A stretch of 64,000 nt of DNA from Breoghania sp. L-A4 (GTDB lineage: Bacteria; Pseudomonadota; Alphaproteobacteria; Rhizobiales; Stappiaceae), in NCBI RefSeq assembly GCF_003432385.1, contig NZ_CP031841.1:2457579-2521578 (forward strand), given 5' to 3'. A program made the position numbers and the translations under genes. The notes below the pieces were generated by a model. That model did not search any database. It saw only the letters and a program-made list of their open reading frames with translations, and was not told where the DNA came from. Each line of letters starts with the position of its first letter. The first letter of the stretch is position 1. Positions 30,303 to 41,254 of the stretch are shown in pieces.

Positions 30303-30680
30303 TTAGCTGTCCGTCGGCTGGCGAACCAGCGTCGACGTGTTCCGGGCTTCGTCGCGGATCTCGACGGTCTCGATGGCGATGACCCGCAGTCCGTTGGAGC
30401 GCGCGCCTCTGGTCTGGCCGATGGCGTTCAGGCACTCTTCCGACCACGCGCCCCAGGCCTGACCCGAGCAGGTGACGTTGCCGCCGAGCGGCAGCCGGTC
30501 CATTTTCTGGGCGGCGGCGGGAATGGCCCCGATGCCGTTGTCGGCCGTAACGCCGGTGATCAGCTGGACGCCACCGAAAAACACGATCAGTGCTGCGGCG
30601 GTGGCAATCGCCAGCTCGCGCAGTGTCACCGAGGGGCGACGGGCGGCGGACGGACCGGTATGTATGTTCGCAATAGTCAT
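30303..30680 (-). CDS. small membrane-anchored protein with CSGQxWGxWSEEC motif
   Basis: A 125-residue protein with one N-terminal hydrophobic helix (about residues 25-48, ELAIATAAALIVFFGGVQLI) and a periplasmic part. The region TCSGQAWGAWSEECLNAI places two cysteines 12 residues apart around Trp residues, which suggests a disulfide-closed loop. The ATG at 30680 is preceded by GGGAGC. No function is known to me; short proteins with this CxGQ-W-xW-xxC pattern recur in Hyphomicrobiales. It is the first of three small secreted-type genes in this interval. Confidence 0.7.
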   Translation of the reverse strand: MTIANIHTGPSAARRPSVTLRELAIATAAALIVFFGGVQLITGVTADNGIGAIPAAAQKMDRLPLGGNVTCSGQAWGAWSEECLNAIGQTRGARSNGLRVIAIETVEIRDEARNTSTLVRQPTDS

Positions 30681-30822
30681 GACACGCTCCCGAATAGTGG
30701 CGGCCGCTGTGCGGTCCTTATAGGGAGAACTATGCAGCAGCCATTTGGTTCCATCAGTGACCGAAATCACAGATCGGGCGAATGGCGCGATATCGCGTGT
30801 CGGCGCCTTTGAAGGGGGCGTG

Positions 30823-31152
30823 TCAGCCCTTCGGCGCCGCCTCCATCCGGCGGGCGTCGTCATGGGTTCCGATCACCGCACTGGGGCCCGGCTGACGCTG
30901 CGCGCCGCCCGTGATCGCGTTGATGCCGGAGGGAGATCCGGCGCGCGCCGCGCGAAGGCATTCGTCGAGCGCCTCGCTTGAAATGATGCCCGCGCAGTCG
31001 CGTTCCGCCCCAAGCGCGCGCATCCGTTCCGTTTGCGCCACCACGAAGGGCGACGCCGTGACTTGCCGGTCAAACTGACCGATTGCCAATATAAGCAGGC
31101 AACCAAGGGCCAAAAGCCCCGCCAGCCACGCTTTCGCAGCCGTCGTAAACAT
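30823..31152 (-). CDS. small membrane-anchored protein of unknown function
   Basis: A 109-residue protein: N-terminal helix AWLAGLLALGCLLILAIG, then a periplasmic segment with CAGIISSEALDECLRAA, again two cysteines 13 residues apart, and a basic, proline-containing tail. The ATG at 31152 has AAGGA eight bases upstream. It resembles the gene at 30303 in layout (anchor plus Cys pair) and the two lie in line on the same strand, 142 bases apart. Confidence 0.65.
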   Translation of the reverse strand: MFTTAAKAWLAGLLALGCLLILAIGQFDRQVTASPFVVAQTERMRALGAERDCAGIISSEALDECLRAARAGSPSGINAITGGAQRQPGPSAVIGTHDDARRMEAAPKG

Positions 31153-31646
31153 TGTTCACGTCCTTTTCGAAAACCTGCCCTCGCGCGCCAATACGGCGGG
31201 GCCGACGGTCGGCGGCGCGGCGCAAACATCACAAACTGCGCTTGCCTAATCATCACGGCCGCGAAGATTTTCACGTTACCCGTCAGGATGATCCCGTCTC
31301 GGTCTCCGATATGGCGGTCAGCTGTGCAGATGCAATCCCGATCACGCGCAACGTGAACGGCGGGCCCGGTCGGCACGGTTGCGAACGGTGCCGGGACCGG
31401 CGGAAATCCGGGGATATTTTGGTATTCGGGGCGATTGGGCGCAGCCGTGAAACAGTGCGTTCCGTTTCACGAAACAGACACGGATGCGTGTCTGCCGCAA
31501 GACGCGTTGCGCGGTCCGTCGCAAGACGTGGGGAGGGGGCATGCGGGACGCGACAAGGAGCGGATTGGGGGCCGGAACGCGAAACGACGACGCACCGGGG
31601 AATGCGTCGTCGCTTCTGGTCAGGAATCCAGTCGACTCGAACTGGA
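31153..31646. other. 494-base gap with hairpins, no gene seen
   Basis: The stretch has no convincing protein. It contains a perfect inverted repeat CGTGAAAC (31446-31453) and GTTTCACG (31464-31471), followed closely by a second one around AGACAC and GTGTCT. These could be an operator or a small terminator-like structure; there is no T run. Confidence 0.4.
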
Positions 31647-31943
31647 CTATTTTTCAATCCGGGTTTTGACCAGAGTGGTCTCCGTGTCTCCGGACTGAAA
31701 AGCCTTGGTCACATAGGTGACGCCGGGTTTCGCGAAGGCCTTGCCTCCGGCAATCGTGTCGCATGAGCTTTCGGCATCCGACACAACGGCCTCGGTACAG
31801 GCCACTGTTATTTCTTGTCTCAGGCGGTCGCTCTTCTCCACAACGCCGTGGTCGGCGCGCACATAGCCGTCGATCCCGGCGAGCATAAGAGCCATTCCGC
31901 CAATCGCGACGACGAACGTCGCGCGGCGTGTAGCGCCCTTCAT
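31647..31943 (-). CDS. small secreted protein of unknown function
   Basis: A 98-residue protein with an N-terminal signal or anchor (ATFVVAIGGMALMLAGIDGYVRA) and a mature part of about 70 residues holding two cysteines (VACTEAVV and SSCDTIAGG). The ribosome-binding site GAGGAGG, six bases before the ATG at 31943, is the strongest in this interval, so I regard it as real. No family recognised. It is the third gene of the same style on this strand between gyrA and coaD. Confidence 0.68.
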   Translation of the reverse strand: MKGATRRATFVVAIGGMALMLAGIDGYVRADHGVVEKSDRLRQEITVACTEAVVSDAESSCDTIAGGKAFAKPGVTYVTKAFQSGDTETTLVKTRIEK

Positions 31944-32114
31944 GATCGCCTCCTCTGAAGTGGGGAGACCTTAGCATTTTTGTAGTCTGAAATAAATAAA
32001 AATTTGCGTGTTGTATAAAAATCACAATGACGCAGCCCCGGAGCGCCGGGAGCCCGCCCCTGGCCCGCGCGCTCGGCGGTTGTATCGGCGCCGCCATGCC
32101 GCTATTCAGGAATC

Positions 32115-32615
32115 ATGGAACGCATCGCTCTTTATCCAGGGTCCTTCGACCCGGTCACCAACGGTCATGTCGACATTCTGCGCCAGGCCTTGTCGCTGGC
32201 CGACCGCGTCGTCGTCGCCATCGGCATTCATCCGGGCAAGCAGCCGCTGTTCTCCTTCGAGGAGCGGGCCGCGATGATCCGCGCGCTCGCGCGGGGCGGG
32301 CTTGATGGGGATGTCGCGGACCGCATCGAGGTGGTCTCCTTCGACGGGCTGGTGGTCGATCTGGCGCGCGAGAAGGGCGCCGGGATCCTGCTGCGCGGCC
32401 TGCGCGACGGCACCGATCTCGACTACGAGATGCAGATGGCCGGCATGAACGGCGCCATGGCAGGCGACGTGCGCACGGTGTTTTTGCCCGCCTCGCCGGA
32501 GGTTCGCCACATCACCGCCACGCTTGTCCGGCAGATCGCCCGCATGGGAGGCGACGTGTCTTCCTTCGTGCCGGCCCTGGTCGCGCGCGAACTCAAGCAG
32601 AAACTTTCATCGTGA
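32115..32615 (+). CDS. coaD: phosphopantetheine adenylyltransferase
   Basis: CoaD performs the fourth step of coenzyme A synthesis, transferring AMP from ATP to 4'-phosphopantetheine. The 166-residue product shows the nucleotidyltransferase motif [16 protein letters not shown] (HxGH), the conserved Lys-Arg block [12 protein letters not shown], and the ATP-binding [13 protein letters not shown] (ISSTLVRE in other families). ATG 32115 has AGGA upstream. The next gene, a cyclophilin, starts 44 bases after the stop. Confidence 0.97.
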   Translation: MERIALYPGSFDPVTNGHVDILRQALSLADRVVVAIGIHPGKQPLFSFEERAAMIRALARGGLDGDVADRIEVVSFDGLVVDLAREKGAGILLRGLRDGTDLDYEMQMAGMNGAMAGDVRTVFLPASPEVRHITATLVRQIARMGGDVSSFVPALVARELKQKLSS

Positions 32616-32659
32616 CAGAGGCCGGGCGCCAGCCCGGCTGACGATCCTGGAGGACTTAC

Positions 32660-33193
32660 GTGCTGCGCACATTCATAATGGCTGCCGCTTTCGCCGCCGC
32701 CTTTGCCGTCTCGGCTGCCGCCCGCGCCGCGGACCCGGAAAACACCCTGTATCTGGAACTCAAGTCCGGCCGCGTGGAAATCGAGCTGCGTCCCGATCTG
32801 GCGCCCAACCACGTCGCCCGGATCAAGAAGCTGGCCCGCGCCAAGTTTTACGACGGCATCGTCTTCCACCGCGTGATCGACGGCTTCATGGCGCAGACGG
32901 GCGATCCCACGGGCACCGGCACCGGCGGCTCCGACGAGCCGGACCTGAAGGCCGAGTTCTCCGCCGAGCCGTTTGACCGCGGCGTGCTGGGCATGGCGCG
33001 CGCGCAGAGCCCCGACAGCGCCAACTCGCAGTTCTTCATCATGTTCGCGCCCGGCCACTTCCTCAACGGTCAGTACACCGTCTGGGGCAAGGTCGTCTCG
33101 GGCATGGAGCATGTGGACGCGATCAAGCGCGGCGAGCCGCCCGCGAACCCCGACACCATCATCTCCATGCGCGTTGCAGCCGACGTGCACTAG
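32660..33193 (+). CDS. peptidylprolyl isomerase, cyclophilin type, exported
   Basis: A cyclophilin that speeds cis-trans turns at proline, here exported. The GTG at 32660 stands six bases after GGAGG and opens a signal peptide ([19 protein letters not shown]) that ends at residue 24 or so. The body has the active-site strings [20 protein letters not shown] (Arg of FHRV), ANSQFFIMF and [10 protein letters not shown]. The length of 177 residues is normal for bacterial periplasmic cyclophilins. A second, cytoplasmic-type copy follows 79 bases later, a common pair in alphaproteobacteria. Confidence 0.94.
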   Translation: MLRTFIMAAAFAAAFAVSAAARAADPENTLYLELKSGRVEIELRPDLAPNHVARIKKLARAKFYDGIVFHRVIDGFMAQTGDPTGTGTGGSDEPDLKAEFSAEPFDRGVLGMARAQSPDSANSQFFIMFAPGHFLNGQYTVWGKVVSGMEHVDAIKRGEPPANPDTIISMRVAADVH

Positions 33194-33272
33194 ACACTAT
33201 ACCGAACGCGAAGAACACGCGCCGGTGGCCCAGAGCCGCCGGCGCTTCAAACCGGAAGAGAGAGGAACCCCG

Positions 33273-33742
33273 GTGGCAGATATCAAGGATCCCGAGAACA
33301 CCCTGCTGATGGAAACCAGTCAGGGTTCCGTCGTCATCGAGATGCGGCCGGATCTCGCGCCCAATCACGTGGCGCGGATCAAGGAACTGGTGCGCGAAGG
33401 CTTTTACGACGGCATCGTCTTCCATCGCGTCATCGACGGCTTCATGGCCCAGACCGGCTGCCCGCAGGGCATCGGCATCGGCGGCTCGGGCACCAAGCTG
33501 AAGGCCGAGTTTTCCTCCGAGCCGCACGTGCGCGGCACGGTCTCCATGGCGCGCTCCGGCGATCCCAACTCCGGCGACAGCCAGTTCTACCTGTGCTTCG
33601 CCGACAGCCCTGGCTCAACAACCAGTACACGGTCTGGGGCAAGGTCATCGAAGGCATGGAGAATGTCGACAAGCTCAAGCGCGGCGAGCCGGTTGTCGAT
33701 CCCGATAACATCGTCTCGATCAAGGTCGCCGCGGACGCATAA
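33273..33742 (+). CDS. peptidylprolyl isomerase, cyclophilin type, cytoplasmic (apparent frameshift at 33608-33610)
   Basis: A second cyclophilin without a signal peptide, about 156 residues. GTG 33273 follows a GAGAGGA site and gives [15 protein letters not shown]. The active-site strings [13 protein letters not shown] and GDSQFYLCF are present. After FADSP the frame breaks; one added C in the CCC run at 33608-33610 restores [15 protein letters not shown] and an end at VAADA, exactly what the family requires, so I treat it as a base-calling error. An efficient terminator hairpin lies about 145 bases on. Confidence 0.9.
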
Positions 33743-33886
33743 GCGTCCTGCGACGCGCCTGAAGACGCGCGAAAAATTCTCGGTCGTCATCCTCGGCCAC
33801 CGTGCCGAGGATCCACCTTCCGGGAGGCCGATGGATGCTCGGGACAAGCCCGAGCAGGACGATCGGGGAAGCGCTGAGCATTCTGG

Positions 33887-33918
33887 CCGGCGCCCGTGGC
33901 ACACGGGCGCCGGTTTTT
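33887..33918 (+). terminator. terminator after the cyclophilin pair
   Basis: Perfect 12-base stem CCGGCGCCCGTG (33887-33898) and complement (33902-33913), three-base loop, then TTTTT. It closes a coaD-cyclophilin-cyclophilin unit. A separate imperfect palindrome, CATCCTCGGCCAC...GTGCCGAGGATCC, lies upstream at about 33787-33815. Confidence 0.8.
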
Positions 33919-34023
33919 CATTGGGGCCGGCCCGAGTTGACCGCCGGAAAACCGCTCGCTATGACGCGGGCAGCCGCGCGTTATCGCACGGCGCGAACCT
34001 CCCGAACCCGGTCAGACCCTTTC

Positions 34024-35098
34024 ATGAGCCTCCGTGTCGACGATTTCGATTTCGATCTGCCGCCGGAGCGGATCGCCCTGCGTCCTGCGCGCCCGCGCGA
34101 CAGCGCCCGGCTGCTCGTCGTGCGCCCGGGAGAACCGCTCACCGACAGCACGGTCGCCTCGCTGGCGGATTTCCTCGAGCCCGGCGACGCGCTGGTGTTC
34201 AACGACACCAAGGTGATCCCGGCGCAGCTCGAGGGCGTGCGCTCGCGCGCGGGCGGCATCGACGCAAAAGTCTCCTTCACCCTGCACATGCGGCTCGACG
34301 GCGCCCGCTGGAAGGCCTTTGCCCGGCCCGCCAAGAAACTTCTCGCGGGCGACCGCATCCGCTTCGGCGCCGCCGGCGATGCCGCCCCGCTCCGGGCGAC
34401 GCTCGTGGAGAAGGGCGAGGCCGGCGAGGTGGAGCTGGCGTTCGATTGCGCGGGTCCCGATCTGGATGTCGCGATCGCAACGGTCGGCCACATCCCGCTG
34501 CCGCCCTATATCGCGTCCAAACGCGGCGAGGACGCCCAGGACCGCGCCGACTACCAGACGGTCTATGCGCGCGAGGAGGGCGCGGTTGCCGCCCCACGGC
34601 GGGACTGCATTTCACCGATGAACTGCTGGCGTCCTTGCGCGCGCGCGGCATCGAGGAGCATTTCGTCACCCTGCATGTGGGCGCGGGCACCTTCCTGCCC
34701 GTCAAGGTGGACGACATCGCCGACCACACCATGCATTTCGAGCGCGGCGAGATCACGAAGGCGACGGCCGACGCGCTCAACGCCGTGCGGGCGCGTGGCG
34801 GCCGCATCGTCTCGGTCGGCACCACCTCGACGCGGCTCCTGGAAAGCGCCGCCGATGAGGAAGGCCGCATCCACCCGATGAACGCCGCCACCGACATTTT
34901 CATCACGCCCGGCTACCGCTTCAAGGCGGTGGACGTGCTGATGACAAACTTCCATCTGCCGCGATCGACGCTGTTCATGCTGGTCTCCGCCTTCGCGGGC
35001 ACCGCGACCATGCGGGCGGCCTACACCCATGCCATTCAATCGGGCTATCGCTTCTATTCCTATGGCGATGGCTCGCTGCTGTTTCCGGAAAAAACCTC

Positions 35099-35102
<4 letters not shown>
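34024..35102 (+). CDS. queA: S-adenosylmethionine:tRNA ribosyltransferase-isomerase (apparent frameshift at 34592-34595)
   Basis: QueA converts preQ1-34 in tRNA to epoxyqueuosine by moving ribose from S-adenosylmethionine. The N-terminal half shows [17 protein letters not shown] and [15 protein letters not shown]; the C-terminal half shows [36 protein letters not shown] and YRFYSYGD. The two halves are in different frames; one added C in the CCCC run at 34592-34595 gives [12 protein letters not shown], the conserved junction, so I span it. Corrected length is 359 residues, normal for the family. Its stop overlaps the start of tgt (ATGA). Confidence 0.93.
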
Positions 35103-36259
<1,157 letters not shown>

Positions 36260-36424
36260 GGTGATTGGTATGATATGGGCACGGGTGGCGGCCGTATAAC
36301 TCAGAGTGATCCGCTTTCGGCCCATTGTGGACATTGGCATCGATTGTGGCGAAGGTCCGGAACGAGCCCATGATGTTTGATGCTGCGGCAAAGACCAATA
36401 TCTGCTCTGCCGCTGCTTAAGATG

Positions 36425-36781
36425 TTAGATGTGCGGTTTTAGGGCTGGTTCGCGCTCTGAATCGCCAGAATTCGGCTCTCCTTTGGGTTCGATCAAGAGA
36501 ACTTTGACTTCTTTCTCTGCACGCGGGCGGTGCACGACGCCTTTGGGGACAATGAACAACTCGCCAGCTTTGACGGTTTGCGATGGGTTCCCTTCGATGT
36601 CCATCACCATTTCACCTTCCAAGACGTAAAAGAAGTCATCCGTCGTATTGTGTTTGTGGAACGGGTATTCGCCCATGAACTTTACGACCATCACTTCGTT
36701 TTCATTATATTCGGCTATTACATGCGGATCCCAATGGCTTGAGAACAGGCCTAGTTTTTCTCGGAGATTGACTGTTTTCAT
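36425..36781 (-). CDS. single-domain cupin protein
   Basis: A small beta-barrel protein of 118 residues. The cupin metal motif reads YPFHKHNTTDDFFYVLEGEM (HxHx4Dx4G, the usual Glu replaced by Asp) and motif 2 is PKGVVHRP. The start at 36781 (MKTVNLREKLG) has AGGAAA eight bases upstream; the frame is open to 36808. Its codon usage and base content are more AT-rich than the core genes around. It is divergent from the AraC regulator, with 51 bases between their likely starts, which points to control by that regulator. No substrate can be named. Confidence 0.88.
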   Translation of the reverse strand: MKTVNLREKLGLFSSHWDPHVIAEYNENEVMVVKFMGEYPFHKHNTTDDFFYVLEGEMVMDIEGNPSQTVKAGELFIVPKGVVHRPRAEKEVKVLLIEPKGEPNSGDSEREPALKPHI

Positions 36782-36832
36782 CTGCGGTTTCCTGTTTTTA
36801 TGGTGCATTCTTTGATCTTACCACAAAGGAGA

Positions 36833-37714
36833 ATGCGCATTTCACGCGGGCAAAGATCGGGACATGTCATCGCACAAGACCTGACGCCAGGTCTTGAACG
36901 ATCGTGCGCGCGCGATTGGGTTCACTCAGCCCCTTGGCAAGCGGGCATCCAGCGCTTGGAAGCCTATTTCTCCGGCGAAGCCTACGCGCCTCATCGGCAC
37001 GACACTTATTCCATCGGTTACACGATCAATGGCGTACAGAGCTTCGATTATCGCGGCGCCCGCGCCAACAGCACGCGCGGGAAGGTGATTGTCCTGCATC
37101 CCGATGAGATTCACAACGGAGAGGCAGGTTCAGATGAGGGCTTTCACTATCGGATGCTCTATATCGAGCCCTCCATGGTGCGCGGGGCTCTTGGGCAATC
37201 CGCCGCTGCGCTACCCTTCGTAAGAGAAGCTGTTTTCGACGATTCAAGATTGTTTCGGGCAATTCACGCGGCGTTTGGCGACATGCACATGGCGCTGGAA
37301 CCGGTCTGCCGGGATGAAATTATCACGCTTCTGGCAGATGGCCTTCTGGCAAATGATCCGTCTGCGCGTCGCGCATCGCGTTCCTTGATTGACCCCAAAT
37401 CCATCCGTTTGGCACGCGAATTTCTTGATGCGAATCTTGATCGAACGGTAGCCTCGGACGAGTTGGAGGCCATCACCGGACAGGACCGATATGCACTCGC
37501 CCGTCAATTCCGCAAAGCCTTTGGTACAAGCCCCTATCGCTATCTAATGATGCGCCGCCTTGACCAAGCGCGCGCTGAGATCGCAATGGGGCAGAGTTTG
37601 GCAGATGCAGCAACCAACGCTGGGTTCAGCGATCAGGCTCACATGACCCGCCGCTTCAAAGCAAATTACGGTGTCTCGCCGGGGCATTGGCAGCGTCTCG
37701 CGCGAAGGAAGTAG
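36833..37714 (+). CDS. AraC-family transcriptional regulator
   Basis: A 293-residue regulator with an N-terminal cupin sensor (YAPHRHDTYSIGYTING, DEIHNGEAG) and a C-terminal pair of helix-turn-helix motifs (about residues 190-290: YALARQFRKAFGTSPYRYLM and DAATNAGFSDQAHMTRRFK). The start is uncertain: ATG 36833 follows an AAAGGAG that is too close, and ATG 36800 has no clear site. AraC proteins of this build answer small molecules and often act on the gene next to them, here the divergent cupin. The base content is lower in GC than the surrounding core genome, in keeping with acquisition. Confidence 0.88.
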   Translation: MRISRGQRSGHVIAQDLTPGLERSCARDWVHSAPWQAGIQRLEAYFSGEAYAPHRHDTYSIGYTINGVQSFDYRGARANSTRGKVIVLHPDEIHNGEAGSDEGFHYRMLYIEPSMVRGALGQSAAALPFVREAVFDDSRLFRAIHAAFGDMHMALEPVCRDEIITLLADGLLANDPSARRASRSLIDPKSIRLAREFLDANLDRTVASDELEAITGQDRYALARQFRKAFGTSPYRYLMMRRLDQARAEIAMGQSLADAATNAGFSDQAHMTRRFKANYGVSPGHWQRLARRK

Positions 37715-38035
37715 GCAATCATACAATATGGACCACGGCGTTCCATACTCCCAGAAAGCCGACCGCTATTGCAACGAGTTCACCCTTCGTCCGCGGACCG
37801 TACCTCGGCGACGCTCGCAGCAAATGACCGTTCCCGCCCTCAGTTGCCGCTTTTCGTCTCATGGGTGTGGACGTCATCGGCTGTCCATCATGCGCAATGA
37901 ACATTCGGATAGAGCCACCATGCCAGCGTTCGGCGACATGACATAATTCTTGGAGGGACCCGTGGGCCTTGGAGGAACCCGTGAGCGAGCGGATGAATTT
38001 TCACACATTGCCGCGCATCAAGATCAGCGCGCCGC
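37715..38035. other. gene-free stretch before the tgt fragment
   Basis: No convincing gene. An ATG-led frame near 37969 runs into the tgt fragment, but its first 22 codons resemble nothing and there is only a weak GGAGG-like site (37951-37974). The left boundary of the tgt similarity is at about 38036. Confidence 0.4.
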
Positions 38036-38679
38036 GGCGTTGGGCGGCGCGCTCGCGCGAAAAATTCGAGGAAATGGGCGGACCGGCCAAGGGGCAGGGG
38101 CTGTTCGGCATCGTTCAGGGCGGCGACGTGGCCGATCTGCGGATTGAATCCGCGCAAAAGCTCTCGGAACTGCCGTTTGAGGGCTATTCCGTCGGAGGCC
38201 TCGCCGTGGGCGAGCCGCAGGACGTGATGCTCAAGATGCTGGAGATCACCACCCCGGTGCTGCCGGCGCACAAGCCACGCTACCTGATGGGCGTCGGCAC
38301 GCCGGACGATCTCATTGAATCGGTTGCCCGCGGCATCGACATGTTCGACTGCGTCATGCCGACGCGCGCCGGCCGCCACGGCGTCGCCTACACCCGCCGC
38401 GGACGCATCAATCTCAAGAACGCCCGCCACGCCGACGACCCGCGCCCGCTCGACGAGACCTCGACGTGCCAGGCCGCCAACACCTATTCCCGCGCCTACC
38501 TCCACCACCTCATCAAGGCCGGCGAGGGCCTCGGCGCCATGCTGCTCACCTGGAACAACCTGCACCACTACCAGAGCCTCATGCAGGGCATGCGGGATGC
38601 GATCGAGGCGAAGCGCTTCGCGGAACATCGGATCGAGGTGAAGGCGGAATGGGAGAAGGGTGATCTGGCGGCGGTGTGA
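38036..38679 (+). pseudogene. duplicated 3' fragment of tgt (about 210 codons, open frame)
   Basis: From 38036 the DNA is nearly identical to 35621-36240, the last 55 percent of tgt, with only scattered changes, for example CACTAC to CACCAC and AAC-CTG-CAC blocks kept, and an end of AAV in place of AEVG. The fragment lacks the DSGGFQ active-site region, so it cannot work as TGT. The frame is still open over its whole length, so the duplication is recent or was maintained by recombination. The similarity continues past the stop: TGATCCGCTTTCGGCCCATTG near 36308 and the matching TGATCCGGTTTCGGCCCATTG near 38721. Confidence 0.88.
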
Positions 38680-38786
38680 GCGTGGCCAGCGTTTCAAGGG
38701 GCGGCGGTTGTGACTTGCGGTGATCCGGTTTCGGCCCATTGCTGACCTCGCCACCATTTTCAGAGAGCGGCAGCTTCCCGCCTTTT

Positions 38787-39395
38787 CTATTCAATGTTTC
38801 GGCGCAGAATGGTCCATAAGCGTTCAGTTCCGTCCCAGTGGGCAGCATTCCACCCTGCCGACCGTGCCCCTATGATATTTGACATTGTGTCATCGATCAG
38901 AAGCATTTCTTCCGGCTGGCGACCTGTTGCCTGCGCAGCGTAAGTGAAAAACTCAGGTTCCGGTTTCTTACTTCCGACTTTCGCCGAATATACGATGCCA
39001 TCAACCTCATCGCCTAAGCCCATGGTCTGCATCAAATAGGCCGCTCTCATGTGCTCTTGGTTTGTTGTCAGGTAAACGGGAATTCCTTTCTGTCGCGCCA
39101 AACGAACATCGGAAAGAACCGCTTCAACGATACGAGAATCCATTTCAAACCAGTAGACAATGAGCTCTTCCGCATCGACGGAAGGCGCAATGCGCTTCAG
39201 CACCGTCGAAAGAGTTGGCAACAGGTCTTTCTTGCCAGTTACAACATCGCTCCACTCGGCCTTGAAGAATTGTTCGACGAGCGCATCAGACGAAACTGCC
39301 ATTTGTTCAGAAAGATCACGATCCCAGCGCTGCCCATCGCCGGGACGGCCGTCAACGAGCACTCCATCAACATCAAGCATCAGGCACTTGGTCAT
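38787..39395 (-). CDS. HAD-superfamily hydrolase
   Basis: A 202-residue phosphatase-like protein of the haloacid dehalogenase fold. Motif I is MLDVDGVLVDG (nucleophile Asp and acid Asp), motif II the Thr in YLTTNQEH, motif III the Lys in SKKPEPEFF, and motif IV LIDDTMSN. The ATG at 39395 fits the family; the frame is open to 39485. The substrate is unknown. Together with the cupin and AraC genes it is AT-richer than its surroundings and lies just beyond the tgt fragment, so it belongs to the same accessory segment. Confidence 0.88.
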   Translation of the reverse strand: MTKCLMLDVDGVLVDGRPGDGQRWDRDLSEQMAVSSDALVEQFFKAEWSDVVTGKKDLLPTLSTVLKRIAPSVDAEELIVYWFEMDSRIVEAVLSDVRLARQKGIPVYLTTNQEHMRAAYLMQTMGLGDEVDGIVYSAKVGSKKPEPEFFTYAAQATGRQPEEMLLIDDTMSNIIGARSAGWNAAHWDGTERLWTILRRNIE

Positions 39396-39658
39396 TTCAC
39401 AGATTTTTCCCAAAGCAACAAAGCGGTTGCCAGTATGGATCATATTCAGCGCCGGCTGAAACGTTCTTGTGTTAGGTGCAATCACGTTCGAACGGCAGCT
39501 CAGCTCACATGGATGCCGTTGGTTCGGATCGCCGCGAGTTCACACTTCCCGCCCGAAACTGTCGTCTGTTCACAGGCGCTTTCGGCCCGAGGTTGTCATT
39601 GGTGCAGGCGGCGGCGAAGGTCCGACTCCCGGCTCGTCGCGCGCCCAGACAACCAAGA

Positions 39659-40922
39659 TCAGGACTGCGCGTCGGCCTCACGGTCGGCTTCGGCCTGTTC
39701 GGCGGCCCACTCACCCGCGGCCTCCACCGCCACGGGCGAGGTGGTGGGCAGCACATTCAGGTAGCTTTCGGTCTTCTCGACCGGCACCACGGCGCGCTGC
39801 GTCATACGGTAGAGCGCGTAAAGCGCGATGATGCAGAAGGTCGCGCCAAGCACCAGCCAAAACGCGAACGGGTCAAGCCCCTGCATCGCCCAGCCGCTGA
39901 CCAGCGGACCCGCGATGGCGCCAAGCCCGAAAGTGAAGACGAGCCCCCCGATGCGGCCGGCATTTCCTCGACCGAAAGGGAATCGTTGGTATAGGCCAGG
40001 AGCAGGGCATAGAGCGGTGTTGTGACCCCGCCGGCAAGGAACGCGGCCGCCATCAAGGGCCATAGTCCGCCGCCGGCGATCCACCCCAGTGCGCAGGATG
40101 CGGCGCCCAGGGCGGCCGACCCACAGATCAGCTTGCGCCGGTCCATCCGGTCCGACAGCCAGCCGATTGGATATTGCAACAGCAGCGCCCCGGCGAACAG
40201 CATCGCAATGAACAGCGCGATTTGCGTTGTCGTCAGCCCAATCTTGGTACCAAAGACGGCGCCCATGCCTGATTGCGTCGCGTAGACGCTGCCCAGCAGG
40301 AAGATTCCCACGGCGCCCAGCGGCGAGCCCGAGAAAAGATCACGCAGGGACATCGGGCGCGCAACCTCGACCACGGGGATTGGGGCGACAGACAAGAGGA
40401 TTGGCGCAAAGGAGACCGACACAAGGATCGAGGCGCTGATGAATAGAACGGACGTTCCCGCATCGCCCAGCGTCAGCAGTCCCTGCGCGCCGATGATGCC
40501 CAGCGTCTGCGCGATCATGTAGGCCGACAGCACCTTGCCGCGCGTCTCGTTGGTGGACGCGTCGTTCAGCCAGCTCTCGGCCGTGACGTAGATGCCCGAC
40601 ATGCAGAAGCCCACGAGTATCCGCAGTATGGTCCAGGCCCAGGGTTCGCTCAGCAGCGGAAAAGCGATCAGCCCCGCCGACATGAAGCTGCCGAGCGCCG
40701 CAAAGACGCGCACGTGACCGACGCGCTGGATCAGCAGCGGACTGAACCGCGCGCCCGAAAGGAAGCCCATGAAATAGCTTGAGGTGACGACGGCCAGCTC
40801 CGCGGACGAAAAACCTTCGATCCCGCCGCGCAGGCCGATGAGCGTGAAATGCATGCCATTGCCCAGCATGATGAGCACGATACCAAGCAGCAGGGCCCAG
40901 ACCCGGACAACACTTTGAGCAT
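39659..40922 (-). CDS. MFS transporter (two apparent frameshifts)
   Basis: A twelve-helix major facilitator of about 421 residues. From ATG 40922 (MLKVLSG) the frame must gain one base in the CCC run at 40902-40904 to reach VWALLLGIVLIMLGNGMHFT. The central part shows the MFS loop GFLSGARFSPLLIQRVGHVR and GWLSDRMDRRKLICGS, a typical GxLsDRxDRR. After VEEMPAASGG a second break in the CCCCCC run at 39944-39949 leads to LVFTFGLGAIAGPLVSGWAM and a hydrophilic tail. Both breaks are one missing base. The type matches YcaD-like transporters; the substrate is unknown. Confidence 0.85.
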
Positions 40923-41254
40923 GGAAGGAATGTCCTTTCGCGCCGGTGGGGCTCGGTATGCTACGCGCGGATGCTCACGCCTGAAGGCGCTGCCCTGGCT
41001 GCGACGACGTAGGCACAGCCATCTGCAACAAAATACCAATTGCGACGCGATGTCTCCATCTGGCCAGTGGTATCGCCGAAAATTGCGCTTTCCGCACAGC
41101 GGACCCTGCGCATAGCGGACCTTGGCGCTCGTGTGACGAAAGCCCGCATTCCGCCCCATTGTTGCCTATGGCACGATCCTTCGCCATCGGCCCAATTCGT
41201 CACAGTGTACGCCATCGTGCCACACTGTCTGCACGATGAGCACTCAAGAACAAC
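40923..41254. other. gene-free stretch upstream of the MFS gene
   Basis: No reliable gene. It presumably holds the MFS promoter on the minus strand and the lost 5' half of the antitoxin remnant that follows. Confidence 0.4.

Noticed and set aside
31152-31766. 204-codon plus-strand frame in the gap between small genes
   Set aside because: It starts opposite the start of a better-supported minus-strand gene and runs over another; composition is typical of a shadow frame.
37969-38035. Functional fusion start for the tgt fragment
   Set aside because: The frame has an ATG and a weak site, but the 22 leading residues resemble nothing and the catalytic half of TGT is missing, so a working product is improbable.
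39469-39994. Plus-strand frames opposite the MFS C-terminus
   Set aside because: The minus-strand MFS sequence is clear once one base is restored; these frames have no motif.
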